Source: Microbacterium ureisolvens (lineage in GTDB: Bacteria > Actinomycetota > Actinomycetes > Actinomycetales > Microbacteriaceae). From it: DNA of 64,000 nt. Made by a program: the position numbers and the translations under genes. Positions within the stretch are counted from its first letter, which is position 1. Each line of letters begins with the position of its first letter. Below are positions 25,852-33,933 of this stretch, piece by piece. A model generated the notes under the pieces. The model was not told where the DNA came from and made no database searches. It worked only from the letters and a program-made list of their open reading frames with translations. The stretch is from positions 32,749 to 96,748 of the forward strand of contig NZ_JAEUAX010000013.1 in the NCBI RefSeq assembly GCF_019511645.1. Direction: 5' to 3'.

Positions 25852-26817
25852 GTGCGGGATCCCGGGGAGGGCAGGTTGGGAGAGGTTCTCACGTTCGCGT
25901 CGCGCGAGGTCGCCGACGTCGAGGAGACGTGGCGCCGCTTCGTGCCGTCGGCCGCGCTGCAGCGGGTCGATCCGCGCACGTTCGAGTTCTCGTGGACGTC
26001 TGCGGCAACACCGGGGTTCTCCATCGTCAGCTACCGACTGGCGGCCTCCGTGCAGTCCGCCATCGAACCGGACGACCAGATGATGGCCTGCCGCGTCGCT
26101 TCTCGCGGCGCTTGGGTGGGCACCCCTCGCGGCGACCTGAAGGCCGGCCTGCCGTGGCTGGCGCTGGACGGGCCGACGTCAGCACGCTGGCAGGAGCAGG
26201 CCGACGTGCGCGCGTTCGTCTTCGACCGGGCGCGAGCAGAGGACGAGGCCCGCCGCATGACCGGGGACGACCGGTTCTCACTCCGGTCGACGACCGTGGG
26301 ATCGTCACCGGTCCATCGTGACCTCGCCGCGCACTGGGAGCGCGTCTTCCAGCACGTCGCCGCCACCCTCTTCGTTCCCGGGTCCGGCGCGGGGATCGTC
26401 GAGGCGGAACTGCGCCGGCACGCGTTGCATACGACGCTCGCGGTCTTCTCCCCCGCCTTCGCGGAAGCCCTCGAGCGCTCGGCGCAGCGCACCGCCGCTC
26501 CCCGGACGGTGCGCCGCGCGATGGCATACATGGAGCAGCATGCGCAGGAGGCGATCACCATCGACGACGTCGCTCTTGCTGCCGACATCTCCCCACGCGG
26601 CCTGCAGTACGCCTTCAGACGGGCCCTGGACCAGACTCCGATGGAGTACCTGCGCCGGCGGCGGCTGGCCGGAGCCCATGCGGAGCTCCAGGGGGCGACG
26701 GGCGTGTCGGTGGCCGAGATCGGCCAGCGCTGGGGATTCGCCAGTGCATCGCGGTTCGCGCGCCACTACCGCGAGGCGTACGGACGCTCGCCGCGGCAGA
26801 CGATGAGAGGCCGCTGA
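25852..26817 (+). CDS. AraC-family regulator
   Basis: 321 residues from GTG 25852 (a TTG at 25876 with gggagg upstream is an equally possible start). The last 100 residues form the double helix-turn-helix: MAYMEQHAQEAITIDDVALA, SPRGLQYAFRRALDQTPMEYL, then GVSVAEIGQRWGFASASRFARHYREAYG (cut here into short blocks). The N-terminal half has no recognised ligand domain. Targets unknown. Confidence 0.8.
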   Translation: MRDPGEGRLGEVLTFASREVADVEETWRRFVPSAALQRVDPRTFEFSWTSAATPGFSIVSYRLAASVQSAIEPDDQMMACRVASRGAWVGTPRGDLKAGLPWLALDGPTSARWQEQADVRAFVFDRARAEDEARRMTGDDRFSLRSTTVGSSPVHRDLAAHWERVFQHVAATLFVPGSGAGIVEAELRRHALHTTLAVFSPAFAEALERSAQRTAAPRTVRRAMAYMEQHAQEAITIDDVALAADISPRGLQYAFRRALDQTPMEYLRRRRLAGAHAELQGATGVSVAEIGQRWGFASASRFARHYREAYGRSPRQTMRGR

Positions 26818-26926
26818 GCCGTTTCGTTTCGGGTCTCGCGCTTTCGCGCCGAGGGCCGCGGCACCGGGCACGGATTCGAACTGTCGGAGAGTCTTCCCAT
26901 GGGCATGGTGTCCATGAAGGAGGCAC

Positions 26927-27253
26927 GTGGGCAAGTTCATCTACGAAGGAGGCGTCCGCGCGGACTTCGACGATCGGGTGCTCTCGCACCTTCAGGTCGC
27001 GATCGGCACGAAGCTGCGCCGCAACGAGCCCTTCTTCTTCACGTGGGCCGGCGACATCAGCACGGGGGGCGGTCGAACCACCGTCTGGGTGCACTCCGGC
27101 GCCAGCCTCGTCTTCTCGTTCTACGGTGGCCGGCCTGCCCGGACGAACCGCACATGGCTCGAGGCGCTGATGCGCACCGCGAACTCCCCCGCGGGCCTGC
27201 ACGTCGTGCCCGAGCCGCTGGACGAGGGAAGCTCGACCGAACCACTGGGCTGA
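26927..27253 (+). CDS. DUF7882-type small protein, second copy
   Basis: 108 residues, GTG start, preceded by aaggagg. It begins MGKFIYEGGVRADFDDRVLSH and shares the family pattern with the copy at 10902-11246 (TKLRR, VWVHSGASLVF, NSPAGLHVVPEP). It is about half identical by eye. Function unknown. The two copies lie in unrelated surroundings, so they are probably dispersed paralogues. Confidence 0.75.
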   Translation: MGKFIYEGGVRADFDDRVLSHLQVAIGTKLRRNEPFFFTWAGDISTGGGRTTVWVHSGASLVFSFYGGRPARTNRTWLEALMRTANSPAGLHVVPEPLDEGSSTEPLG

Positions 27254-27345
27254 TCCCACCGGGGTACGGCGCACGAGCGGGACCTGTCTCCACGGCGACC
27301 CGCGCGGGTAGACTCCGGCCTGTCGAGGCGATGGAGGCGACGCGG

Positions 27346-27681
27346 ATGGACAGCACGGATCTGGCCGGCCTGATCGACGACCTGACCGCGAAGGCGCGGG
27401 ATGCGTCGAGCGGGCGCGCCGCGCGCACCATCCGCGGCGGTCATGAGCACGCCCTGCGCGAGACGGTGATCGCGCTGCGCGCAGGGCACGAGCTCGCCGA
27501 GCACGAAAGCCCCCACGAGGCCACCCTGCAGGTGCTGCGCGGGCGCGTGCGACTGATCGCCGGCGACGACGCGTGGGACGGGGCATCCGGTGATCACCTC
27601 ACGGTTCCGCCGCAACGGCACAGCCTCGCGGCGCTCGAGGACTCCGTCGTGCTGCTGACCGTGTCCAACCGCGTGCCCTGA
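27346..27681 (+). CDS. Small cupin-domain protein
   Basis: 111 residues. The cupin fold is indicated by RETVIALRAGHELAEHESPHEATLQVLRG (first motif, with His residues, described in parts) and HLTVPPQRHSLAALEDSVVLL (second motif). It may bind a metal and a small molecule. The ATG at 27346 has ggagg 8 bases upstream. A -10-like TAGACT sits at 27309-27314. Confidence 0.75.
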   Translation: MDSTDLAGLIDDLTAKARDASSGRAARTIRGGHEHALRETVIALRAGHELAEHESPHEATLQVLRGRVRLIAGDDAWDGASGDHLTVPPQRHSLAALEDSVVLLTVSNRVP

Positions 27682-27719
27682 CGCGGCCGCCGTCGCTCGG
27701 GCGGCACGGCTTCGCCCGC

Positions 27720-28808
27720 TCAGGGCAGCCCCGTGACGGCGACCCCCAGCCACTCGGCGAGCTCCGCGATCTCGGCGCGCACCATCTCGGATTCGTCGGG
27801 CTCGAACGGCAGGAACTCGTGGAGTGCGTTGACCTTGAGCATCTCGCGCTCGCGGTCGACCTCGGCATCCAGCATCCCCACGAACCGGTCGCCCATCAGG
27901 ATCGGGTGCGCGAAGAAGCCGTACCGGCGCTGGGCCTTCGGCTTGAACTGCTCGAGCACATACGTGAACTCGAACAGCTCCTCGAGGCGCTTGCGGTCGA
28001 AGAGCAGGCTGTCATACGGGTTCAGGAAGGCGACGCGACCCTCGGCGTCATCGTCGGCGAGGGCGGCGAGGGCCTCAGGGTCGACGCGGTACGTCGTCGT
28101 GCTCCCTTCCACGACGGCGGGTTCGCCGGTGTCCTTCGCGACGCCGCTCCAGTACCCGTGCGGCTTGGCGACGCCCGCGGACTGGAGGCGCCGTGCTGCC
28201 AGGAGCGCCGCCGCCTCGTCGTCGGCGTACTGGGGCAGGTCTTGCGGGTACACGCGCTCGGCGAGGTCCCACACACGGTGCCGGCCCTCTCGGCGCGTCA
28301 CCGCGACCTCGCCCTGGCGCATCAGGAAGTCCAGCATGTGCGGCACCTGGTTCGACCCGGACCAGCCGTCGGGGGCGCGGCTGACCTGAGCCGTGTCGGG
28401 GATCTCGCTCGCCTGGAGAGGGCCCTCAGCGCGCAGCCGCGCGAGCACATCGGCGCGGAAGCCGGCGTTCGCCTCGAGCCACCGCCGGCTGCTCTGGCGC
28501 TGCGGCCACCGACGCATCGCCGGCAGCATCAGCGGCAAGAGGCTCATCGGCCGGAATGCGCCGTCGAACTCGAACAGCAGCCGGTCGTCCTCGACCACCT
28601 TGCGCAGCTGGCCGGGCTCGTACGACCAGCCGATCCGCGACCACAGCACGGTGTGCTCGCACGGGGCGATCGTCGCGGTGGGGTCGATCTTGATGTAGCC
28701 GAGCTGCTCGGCGACCTCGACGACGTCGCCCGGCCGCTCCGCGTCGAGCAGCTGCGCGCGGACCACGATCCGCCGCGCCTGGTCGCGCGTGAGCCGGTGC
28801 GCCGTCAT
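27720..28808 (-). CDS. YcaQ-family winged-helix DNA glycosylase-like protein
   Basis: 362 residues. YcaQ/AlkZ features are LTRDQARRIVVRAQLLD at the start, IKIDPTATIAPCEHTVLWSR, LLFEFDGAFRPMSLLP, and FLNPYDSLLFDRKRLEELFEF. Family members unhook DNA interstrand crosslinks or excise alkylated bases. Substrate range cannot be read from sequence. It overlaps the start-side gene (28805) by 4 bases, so it is co-translated with the glycosyltransferase upstream. Confidence 0.8.
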   Translation of the reverse strand: MTAHRLTRDQARRIVVRAQLLDAERPGDVVEVAEQLGYIKIDPTATIAPCEHTVLWSRIGWSYEPGQLRKVVEDDRLLFEFDGAFRPMSLLPLMLPAMRRWPQRQSSRRWLEANAGFRADVLARLRAEGPLQASEIPDTAQVSRAPDGWSGSNQVPHMLDFLMRQGEVAVTRREGRHRVWDLAERVYPQDLPQYADDEAAALLAARRLQSAGVAKPHGYWSGVAKDTGEPAVVEGSTTTYRVDPEALAALADDDAEGRVAFLNPYDSLLFDRKRLEELFEFTYVLEQFKPKAQRRYGFFAHPILMGDRFVGMLDAEVDREREMLKVNALHEFLPFEPDESEMVRAEIAELAEWLGVAVTGLP

Positions 28809-30028
28809 GCGATGCTCGCCTCGACGACGCGGGCGGATGCTGCGGCCCCGTCCTCGTCCGCATAGGCGGCGCGCACGCGCTCGGCGGCGACACGCATCCC
28901 GTCGTCGGTCAGCAGCCGACGCACGGCCTCGGCGAGCGCGGGCGTACCGGCCTGCTTCGGCGACAGCGCGAGCGCGTTGCCCTGCCGGACGCACTGGTCG
29001 ACGTTCCAGACCTGCTCGGGCTGAAGCCCCATGCCCACGAAGGGGATGCCCGCCGCACATGCCGTCTGCACCGTGCCCTGTCCGCCGTGGAGCACGGCCG
29101 CGTCGACGATCCCGCCCAGCAGGTGCGCCGGCAGCAGCCCGGTCGCGTGGACGTTCGGCGGCAGCACGTCGTCGTCCCGCAGATAGTGCCGGACCGGTGC
29201 GACGACATTCACGGGGAGCGTTGCGAGCCCCGACGCGGCGGCGAGCACCATCTCGCGATCGGCCGAAGATCCCAGTCCCAGATACACGAGCGGCTCTGGC
29301 CGGGCCGCGAGCTCCGCCACGATCGGCGGCATCGGCGTGTCGATGCGCGCGAAGATCGGCCCGACGCGCCGGTACGCCTCGGGAAGCGTATAGCCCTCGA
29401 GCTCCCACGGCATCACGGTGAGGAGGTTGTGGTCGGCCTCGAGCAGCGACACCACGGTCTTGAGGGGTGCAACGCCGTTGGCCCGTGCGACACGGCCGAA
29501 CGCGCGGGGCGCGAGCGGCAGGCGGTTGTAGGCGAGGCGCAGCAGGCTGGTCGCCACGCGGTCGAGCACGTGGGCCACGCGGCCGCTGCCGCGCACCAAC
29601 CCGAGCCGCGCCGTCTGCGCGACCTGAGGCCGGGTCAGAGCGAACGGCACCGCATAGAACAGGGGGATCCTCTCGGCCCGCGCCGAGATCATCGACGTCA
29701 CGTTCGAGCCGATCACGACGGCCGCCGCATCCGTCTCCCGGATCAGCGCGCGCTCGGCGTCGACCCGCCCCGACACCAGGTCATCGGTGAGCGGACTGCG
29801 CAACGTCTTGCCCTGGTCGAACTTCATGAGCTGCTCGCGCTGCGCGGCGCTCATCGCCGGCTCACGCGCGCGGTAGTCGAAGCCCGCGTCGGTGATCAGG
29901 TGCGCGAAGTCCGGCTCATACCCCATGAACACGGCCCGGTGCCGCGGATCGAGGGCGCGGGCCACCTCGATCATGCGCGTGACCTCGGCGAGGTTGAACG
30001 TCACGGGGCAGAAGAGCACGGTCGCCAT
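28805..30028 (-). CDS. UGT-like (GT1) glycosyltransferase
   Basis: 407 residues. Two Rossmann halves are visible: MATVLFCPVTFNLAEVTRM at the N-terminus and a donor-binding half with VYLGLGSSADREM, HATGLLPAHLLGG and the signature VLHGGQGTVQTACAAGIPFVGMGLQPEQ (in parts). These enzymes put sugars on lipids or secondary metabolites. No biosynthetic cluster is adjacent. Start ATG 30028. Confidence 0.8.
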   Translation of the reverse strand: MATVLFCPVTFNLAEVTRMIEVARALDPRHRAVFMGYEPDFAHLITDAGFDYRAREPAMSAAQREQLMKFDQGKTLRSPLTDDLVSGRVDAERALIRETDAAAVVIGSNVTSMISARAERIPLFYAVPFALTRPQVAQTARLGLVRGSGRVAHVLDRVATSLLRLAYNRLPLAPRAFGRVARANGVAPLKTVVSLLEADHNLLTVMPWELEGYTLPEAYRRVGPIFARIDTPMPPIVAELAARPEPLVYLGLGSSADREMVLAAASGLATLPVNVVAPVRHYLRDDDVLPPNVHATGLLPAHLLGGIVDAAVLHGGQGTVQTACAAGIPFVGMGLQPEQVWNVDQCVRQGNALALSPKQAGTPALAEAVRRLLTDDGMRVAAERVRAAYADEDGAAASARVVEASIA

Positions 30029-30065
30029 GTCGTCATCCTGGCAGGCGAGCCACGTCGCGGGCGCG

Positions 30066-30428
30066 TCAGCGCTCGACGATGTCGCCGGCGTGGACGCCGA
30101 TCCACGCCATCAGCGGCATCATGCGTTCCATCAGTTCGTCGCCGAGCGGCGTCAGGGAGTATTCGACGCGCGGCGGCACCTCGGGGTACGCCGTCCGCGC
30201 GACGAAGCCGTCCTTCTCGAGCGTGCGCAGCGTCGACGCGAGCATCTTCTCGCTGATGCCCTCCACGGCGCGACGCAGTTCGCCCCACCGGATCGTGCCG
30301 TCGGTGAGCGCGATGAGCACCAGCACGCCCCACTTGCTCATGACGTGGTCGAGGACGACCCGCGTCGGGCACGCTTCGTCGAAGACGCCGGGAATCTCTG
30401 CCCGGATTTCTGCAAAACTCACCGCCAT
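30066..30428 (-). CDS. HxlR-family regulator
   Basis: 120 residues. The winged helix and the family landmarks CPTRVVLDHVMSKWGVLVL (Cys20) and GISEKMLASTLRTLEKDGFV are clear. HxlR proteins often sense electrophiles through the N-terminal cysteine. It is divergent from the quinone-reductase-like gene at 30539, the likely target. Two GGTACC half sites lie in between. Confidence 0.85.
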   Translation of the reverse strand: MAVSFAEIRAEIPGVFDEACPTRVVLDHVMSKWGVLVLIALTDGTIRWGELRRAVEGISEKMLASTLRTLEKDGFVARTAYPEVPPRVEYSLTPLGDELMERMMPLMAWIGVHAGDIVER

Positions 30429-30431
30429 GTA

Positions 30432-30456
30432 GGTACCTTACCTGAAAGTGGGTACC
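30432..30456. promoter_or_regulatory. Putative HxlR operator
   Basis: GGTACC occurs at 30432-30437 and again at 30451-30456, 19 bases apart centre to centre, i.e. on nearly the same DNA face. It sits directly at the start of the HxlR gene and upstream of the divergent reductase. Confidence 0.5.
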
Positions 30457-30538
30457 GTCCGATCGGAATGCTTCCGTGCTCCGAACACGTTGGCCCCGGT
30501 GAGCGCGCCGCGAGCGCCTTCCCAGCGAAAGGACACCC

Positions 30539-31414
30539 ATGACCATCCTCGTGACCGCCGCCGGCGGACAGTTCGGCCACCTCGTCATCGACGCACTCCT
30601 CGACCGCGGTGTCGCCGCGGGCGACATCGTCGCCGGTGCGCGCACGACCTCGAAGGCGGCGGATCTGGCCGAGCGCGGCATCCGTGTCGTCCCTCTCGAC
30701 TACGACGCGCCCGAGTCCGTCGCGGCCGCGCTGGAGGGCGTCGATGCCGTGCTGCTCATCTCGGGCTCCGAGCCCGGCCGACGCTATGAGGGACATGTGA
30801 ACGTGATCGACGCGGCGAAGGCTGCGGGCATCGCGAAGGTCGTGTACACGAGCCTGGCGCACGCCGACTCCATCGACTTCGTGCTCGCTCCCGAGCACAA
30901 GGCCACCGAGGAGTACCTCGCCGCGAGCGGCGTTCCCGCGGTCGTGCTGCGCAACAACTGGTACACCGAGAACTACACGTCCGACGTGCTGCGCGCCGCC
31001 GAGACCGGCGTCATCGCCGCGTCGGTCGGCGACGCGGCGGTCGCAGCCGCGAGCCGTGCCGACTACGCCGAGGCCGCCGCCGTCGTGCTCATCGAGGACG
31101 GTCACCTGGGCCGCACGTACGAGCTGTCGGGCGACACCGCCGTGTCGTACGCCGACCTCGCCGCGGCCGCCGCCGACGTGGTCGCTCGTGACGTCGTATA
31201 TGTGCCGGTGACCCGCGGGCAGCTCGAGGCGGCGCTCGTCGAGGCGGGTCTGGATGCGGGCACCGTCGGCTTCGTGGCCGAGATGGAGGCCGGTATCGCG
31301 CGCGGCGTGCTCGCCGACGCCGATCCGGCGCTCGCGAGCCTGCTCGGCCGACCCACCACGCCGGTGATCGACGGCCTGCGCGCCGCCGTGGAGGCCTCCC
31401 GCGTCAACGCCTGA
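30539..31414 (+). CDS. NAD(P)-binding quinone reductase / NmrA-type SDR
   Basis: 291 residues. The NAD(P) site is TAAGGQFGHLVIDALL at residues 4-19. VYTSLAHADS and a C-terminal helical part fit the atypical SDR group that contains QorB-type NAD(P)H:quinone oxidoreductases. With an adjacent HxlR regulator, a role in quinone or electrophile detoxification is likely. ATG 30539, ribosome site gaaagg. A 30-base palindromic terminator follows. Confidence 0.85.
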   Translation: MTILVTAAGGQFGHLVIDALLDRGVAAGDIVAGARTTSKAADLAERGIRVVPLDYDAPESVAAALEGVDAVLLISGSEPGRRYEGHVNVIDAAKAAGIAKVVYTSLAHADSIDFVLAPEHKATEEYLAASGVPAVVLRNNWYTENYTSDVLRAAETGVIAASVGDAAVAAASRADYAEAAAVVLIEDGHLGRTYELSGDTAVSYADLAAAAADVVARDVVYVPVTRGQLEAALVEAGLDAGTVGFVAEMEAGIARGVLADADPALASLLGRPTTPVIDGLRAAVEASRVNA

Positions 31415-31428
31415 GTGCGCGGACAGGA

Positions 31429-31462
31429 GGGGACGGATGCTGCGGCCGCAGCATCCGTCCCC
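31429..31462. terminator. Bidirectional terminator, perfect palindrome
   Basis: A palindrome with 17-base arms and no spacer lies between convergent genes; the sequence is symmetrical around CGGCCG. Each arm contains ACGGATGCTGCGG, the word repeated throughout the window. Confidence 0.7.
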
Positions 31463-31479
31463 TTTCTAGCCTGCGAGCC

Positions 31480-31881
31480 CTACTGCCGTGTCGCGCGGTC
31501 GATCGACATGACGAGGATCACGCGGTCCTCCTTGTCGCGCGGCGGCGTGGAGCTGGGGTTGCCGTAGCGGTTCTGCAGGCGCACGTAGAACGCGCCCTCG
31601 GGATCCGGAACGACGTCGACGAGCTTGCCCGCGACCTCGAGGTAGCGAAACGGCGAGTCGGGGTCGAGGATCGACAGCGACATCGACGGGTTGTGCTGCA
31701 GGTTGCGGTACTTCTGCCGGTAGTTCGTGTGGGTGAACCGGACGTGCTCACCGTCGAACTCGAACCACATCGGGTTGACCTGCACGGTGTCGTTCGGCCG
31801 GATGGTTCCGAGGTGCGCGTACACGGGGAGCTCGAGGAGGTGGCGGCGGTCAGCGGGGACGATCTCGTCGACGTGAGGCAT
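31480..31881 (-). CDS. PPOX-class F420/flavin-dependent reductase
   Basis: 133 residues. A split beta-barrel of the pyridoxamine-oxidase type is shown by YAHLGTIRPNDTVQVNPMWFEFDGEHVRF (in parts), SLSILDPDSPFRYLEVAGK and YGNPSSTPPRD. This pattern matches actinobacterial F420-dependent enzymes. Substrate unknown. ATG 31881. Confidence 0.8.
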   Translation of the reverse strand: MPHVDEIVPADRRHLLELPVYAHLGTIRPNDTVQVNPMWFEFDGEHVRFTHTNYRQKYRNLQHNPSMSLSILDPDSPFRYLEVAGKLVDVVPDPEGAFYVRLQNRYGNPSSTPPRDKEDRVILVMSIDRATRQ

Positions 31882-31942
31882 GGCTCCAGTCTGCCGTGAC
31901 CTCGGAGGGCGAGGGGCGGTCCCCGGCATCCTCGTCACGAAC

Positions 31943-31948
31943 TACCCT
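31943..31948 (+). promoter_or_regulatory. -10 element TACCCT of a leaderless promoter
   Basis: TACCCT ends 6 bases before the ATG at 31955, which fits transcription starting at the start codon. No Shine-Dalgarno sequence is present between them. Confidence 0.5.
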
Positions 31949-31954
31949 CGGATC

Positions 31955-32530
31955 ATGGCGACGCAGCCCGCACCCGGGTGGTACGACGACGGCTCCGGCA
32001 AGCAGCGCTGGTGGGACGGCGCGCACTGGACCGACCAGTACATCGACCTGCGCGAGCGCGACACCGAACTGCGGACCGATGCCGGACCGGCGGCCTCCGG
32101 GCCGGCACACGCCGGCTGGTACGACGACCGACGCGGACGCACCCGCTGGTGGGACGGCCGGCGCTGGACGAGCGAGGTGCGATACAGCGGCCAGGAGCGG
32201 GACTTCGCCGGTGTCGTGATCGACGGCCGATGGATCCACTTCGGCGACCTCAGCCAGCCGGTGAGCGAGGTCGCGGCATCCGCCGACTCGGGCGACGCGC
32301 TGCTGCGACGGCCGGAGTTCACGAAGGCGGCGACCGAGCGACGCATGTTCGGGCCCGCGGGTGCGATCACGCCGCGCAACCTCAACCGGGCGATCAACCG
32401 CGCGGCACCCCACCTCGTCATCGCAGGATCGCAGGTGTGGGTGGCACCGTTCCCGCTCGCACGCGACGCCGAGGCCCGGCGCTTCATCACGTGGGTGAAC
32501 AGCAGCGCGGACCACTATCGCTACCGCTGA
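31955..32530 (+). CDS. DUF2510-containing protein, two repeats
   Basis: 191 residues. Two DUF2510 motifs are near the N-terminus: PGWYDDGSGKQRWWDGAHWT (residues 8-27) and AGWYDDRRGRTRWWDGRRWT (about 51-70). The rest is a globular domain without recognised family and no membrane helix. DUF2510 proteins are common in actinobacteria and mostly membrane-linked; this one appears soluble. Start ATG 31955 is supported by a leaderless -10. Confidence 0.75.
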   Translation: MATQPAPGWYDDGSGKQRWWDGAHWTDQYIDLRERDTELRTDAGPAASGPAHAGWYDDRRGRTRWWDGRRWTSEVRYSGQERDFAGVVIDGRWIHFGDLSQPVSEVAASADSGDALLRRPEFTKAATERRMFGPAGAITPRNLNRAINRAAPHLVIAGSQVWVAPFPLARDAEARRFITWVNSSADHYRYR

Positions 32531-32540
32531 AGCCGGTTCG

Positions 32541-33278
32541 TCAGCCGGGCAGCGCGAGCGGGAGCTCCCGCTCCTCATCCCACGGCTCGGTCCAGCCGAG
32601 GCGATCGAACAGCGCATCCAGGACCATCCCGGTGAACCCCCACACCAGATGCTCGCCGCTCGCGTGTGGCACCAGGAATCCGGGACCGCGCCACTCCTGA
32701 CCGCCGCGACGGATCACCGTGACCCCGCGATTCGCCGGGTTCAGGAGGTCGGCGACGGGCGCGCGGAACACGTCGGCGGACTCCGCCTCGTCCACGACGC
32801 GGACGGGTGACGGATGCCGCCACCACGCCAGCACCGGAGTCACCACGTGCTGCGAGAACGCCAGCGGTATCCGGGCGAGTTCGCCCAGCACCTCGACACC
32901 GGCCGGATCGAGCCCGGTCTCTTCCTGAGCCTCACGCAGCGCCGCGCCGACAGGGCCATCGTCGCCCGGGTCGAGACGACCGCCGGGAAAGGCGACCTGA
33001 CCCGGATGGGCACGCAGCGTCGTCGCACGCGACAAGAGCAGCACGTCGAGATCGCGCGACACCGCGTGGGCCTGCGCGTCGTGACCGCTCGGAAGAGAGT
33101 CGAGCACCCCGAAGAGCATGAGCACCGCGGCCGGGCGCGGATCGGCCGGCGACGGCAGATCCAGGAGCGGACCTGTTCCCGTGGCGGAGGCTTCCGCCAG
33201 CGCGGCGAGCTGGGCGCGCGCCCCCAGCACCGCGCGGCGACGCGTGGCACCCGTCGGCGGAGTCGTGGACTGCGGCAT
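32541..33278 (-). CDS. Nudix hydrolase, CoA pyrophosphatase-like
   Basis: 245 residues. The Nudix box reads GGRLDPGD followed by AALREAQEETGL; the acid after the first glycine block is Asp rather than the usual Glu. The preceding VAFPGGR and the REAQEE helix are as in NudL/CoA diphosphatases, which cut coenzyme A to phosphopantetheine and 3',5'-ADP. ATG 33278. Confidence 0.8.
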   Translation of the reverse strand: MPQSTTPPTGATRRRAVLGARAQLAALAEASATGTGPLLDLPSPADPRPAAVLMLFGVLDSLPSGHDAQAHAVSRDLDVLLLSRATTLRAHPGQVAFPGGRLDPGDDGPVGAALREAQEETGLDPAGVEVLGELARIPLAFSQHVVTPVLAWWRHPSPVRVVDEAESADVFRAPVADLLNPANRGVTVIRRGGQEWRGPGFLVPHASGEHLVWGFTGMVLDALFDRLGWTEPWDEERELPLALPG

Positions 33279-33312
33279 CCGTTCAGGCTACGCCGCAACC
33301 GCGGCTCACGGC

Positions 33313-33912
33313 TCAGGCCTGCGTCGAACCTCGCCCGATGGCTCCGGCGACCGCGCGCACGAGCCACCGCGCCACCAAGAACCCCGTGACGGCAGTGACC
33401 ACCCAGGGCCCGAAGACCAGCAGCGGGTCGAGCCACACGTGCTTCAGGTCCGCGCGCCCGCGGCCGAAGCGAGACGAGAAGGGCCGATGCCCTCGCTCAC
33501 CGAGGATTCCGGACTGGGTGAGCGGGTCGTCGGGTCGGCGCGAGAACAGCGACCGCGCGTGGGCGGTCGTCGAGTCGATCCGATCCCCCAGGATGAGCAC
33601 CAGCCAATGGGCCGTCTGGCCCTCGCTGTACTTGTCGTACGCGTACCGCTTCACCGCGCCCGCGAGGCCGTGCAACGGCTGGGCGGTCCCGAAGACGGGC
33701 GTCAGGCGCTCGTGCTCGACGGATTTCTCCCGCGGGCCGGAGCGCGGCTGGTCCTCGGGCATATCCCAGTGGGCGCCCGTCTCGATGCCCGGCTGCTCGC
33801 GGGGGAAGGCCGGGCGGTCGGCGCCCGCCAGATCGGCGCCCCAGCCGGGGACGCGAGCGCGCAGCTCCTCGGCGGTGGGCGTGGAGCCGGGCTTGTCAGC
33901 GGTGTAGGGCAT
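33313..33912 (-). CDS. Hypothetical protein with C-terminal membrane segment
   Basis: 199 residues, no family recognised. The N-terminal half is polar and Pro-rich (PRSGPREKS). The last third has one or two membrane helices (HVWLDPLLVFGPWVVTAVTGFLVARWLVRA in parts). ATG 33912, 21 bases downstream of the alcohol dehydrogenase stop at 33934, so it is probably in the same leftward transcript. Confidence 0.55.
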   Translation of the reverse strand: MPYTADKPGSTPTAEELRARVPGWGADLAGADRPAFPREQPGIETGAHWDMPEDQPRSGPREKSVEHERLTPVFGTAQPLHGLAGAVKRYAYDKYSEGQTAHWLVLILGDRIDSTTAHARSLFSRRPDDPLTQSGILGERGHRPFSSRFGRGRADLKHVWLDPLLVFGPWVVTAVTGFLVARWLVRAVAGAIGRGSTQA

Positions 33913-33933
33913 GTCGTCCTCCGTGGTCCTGGA

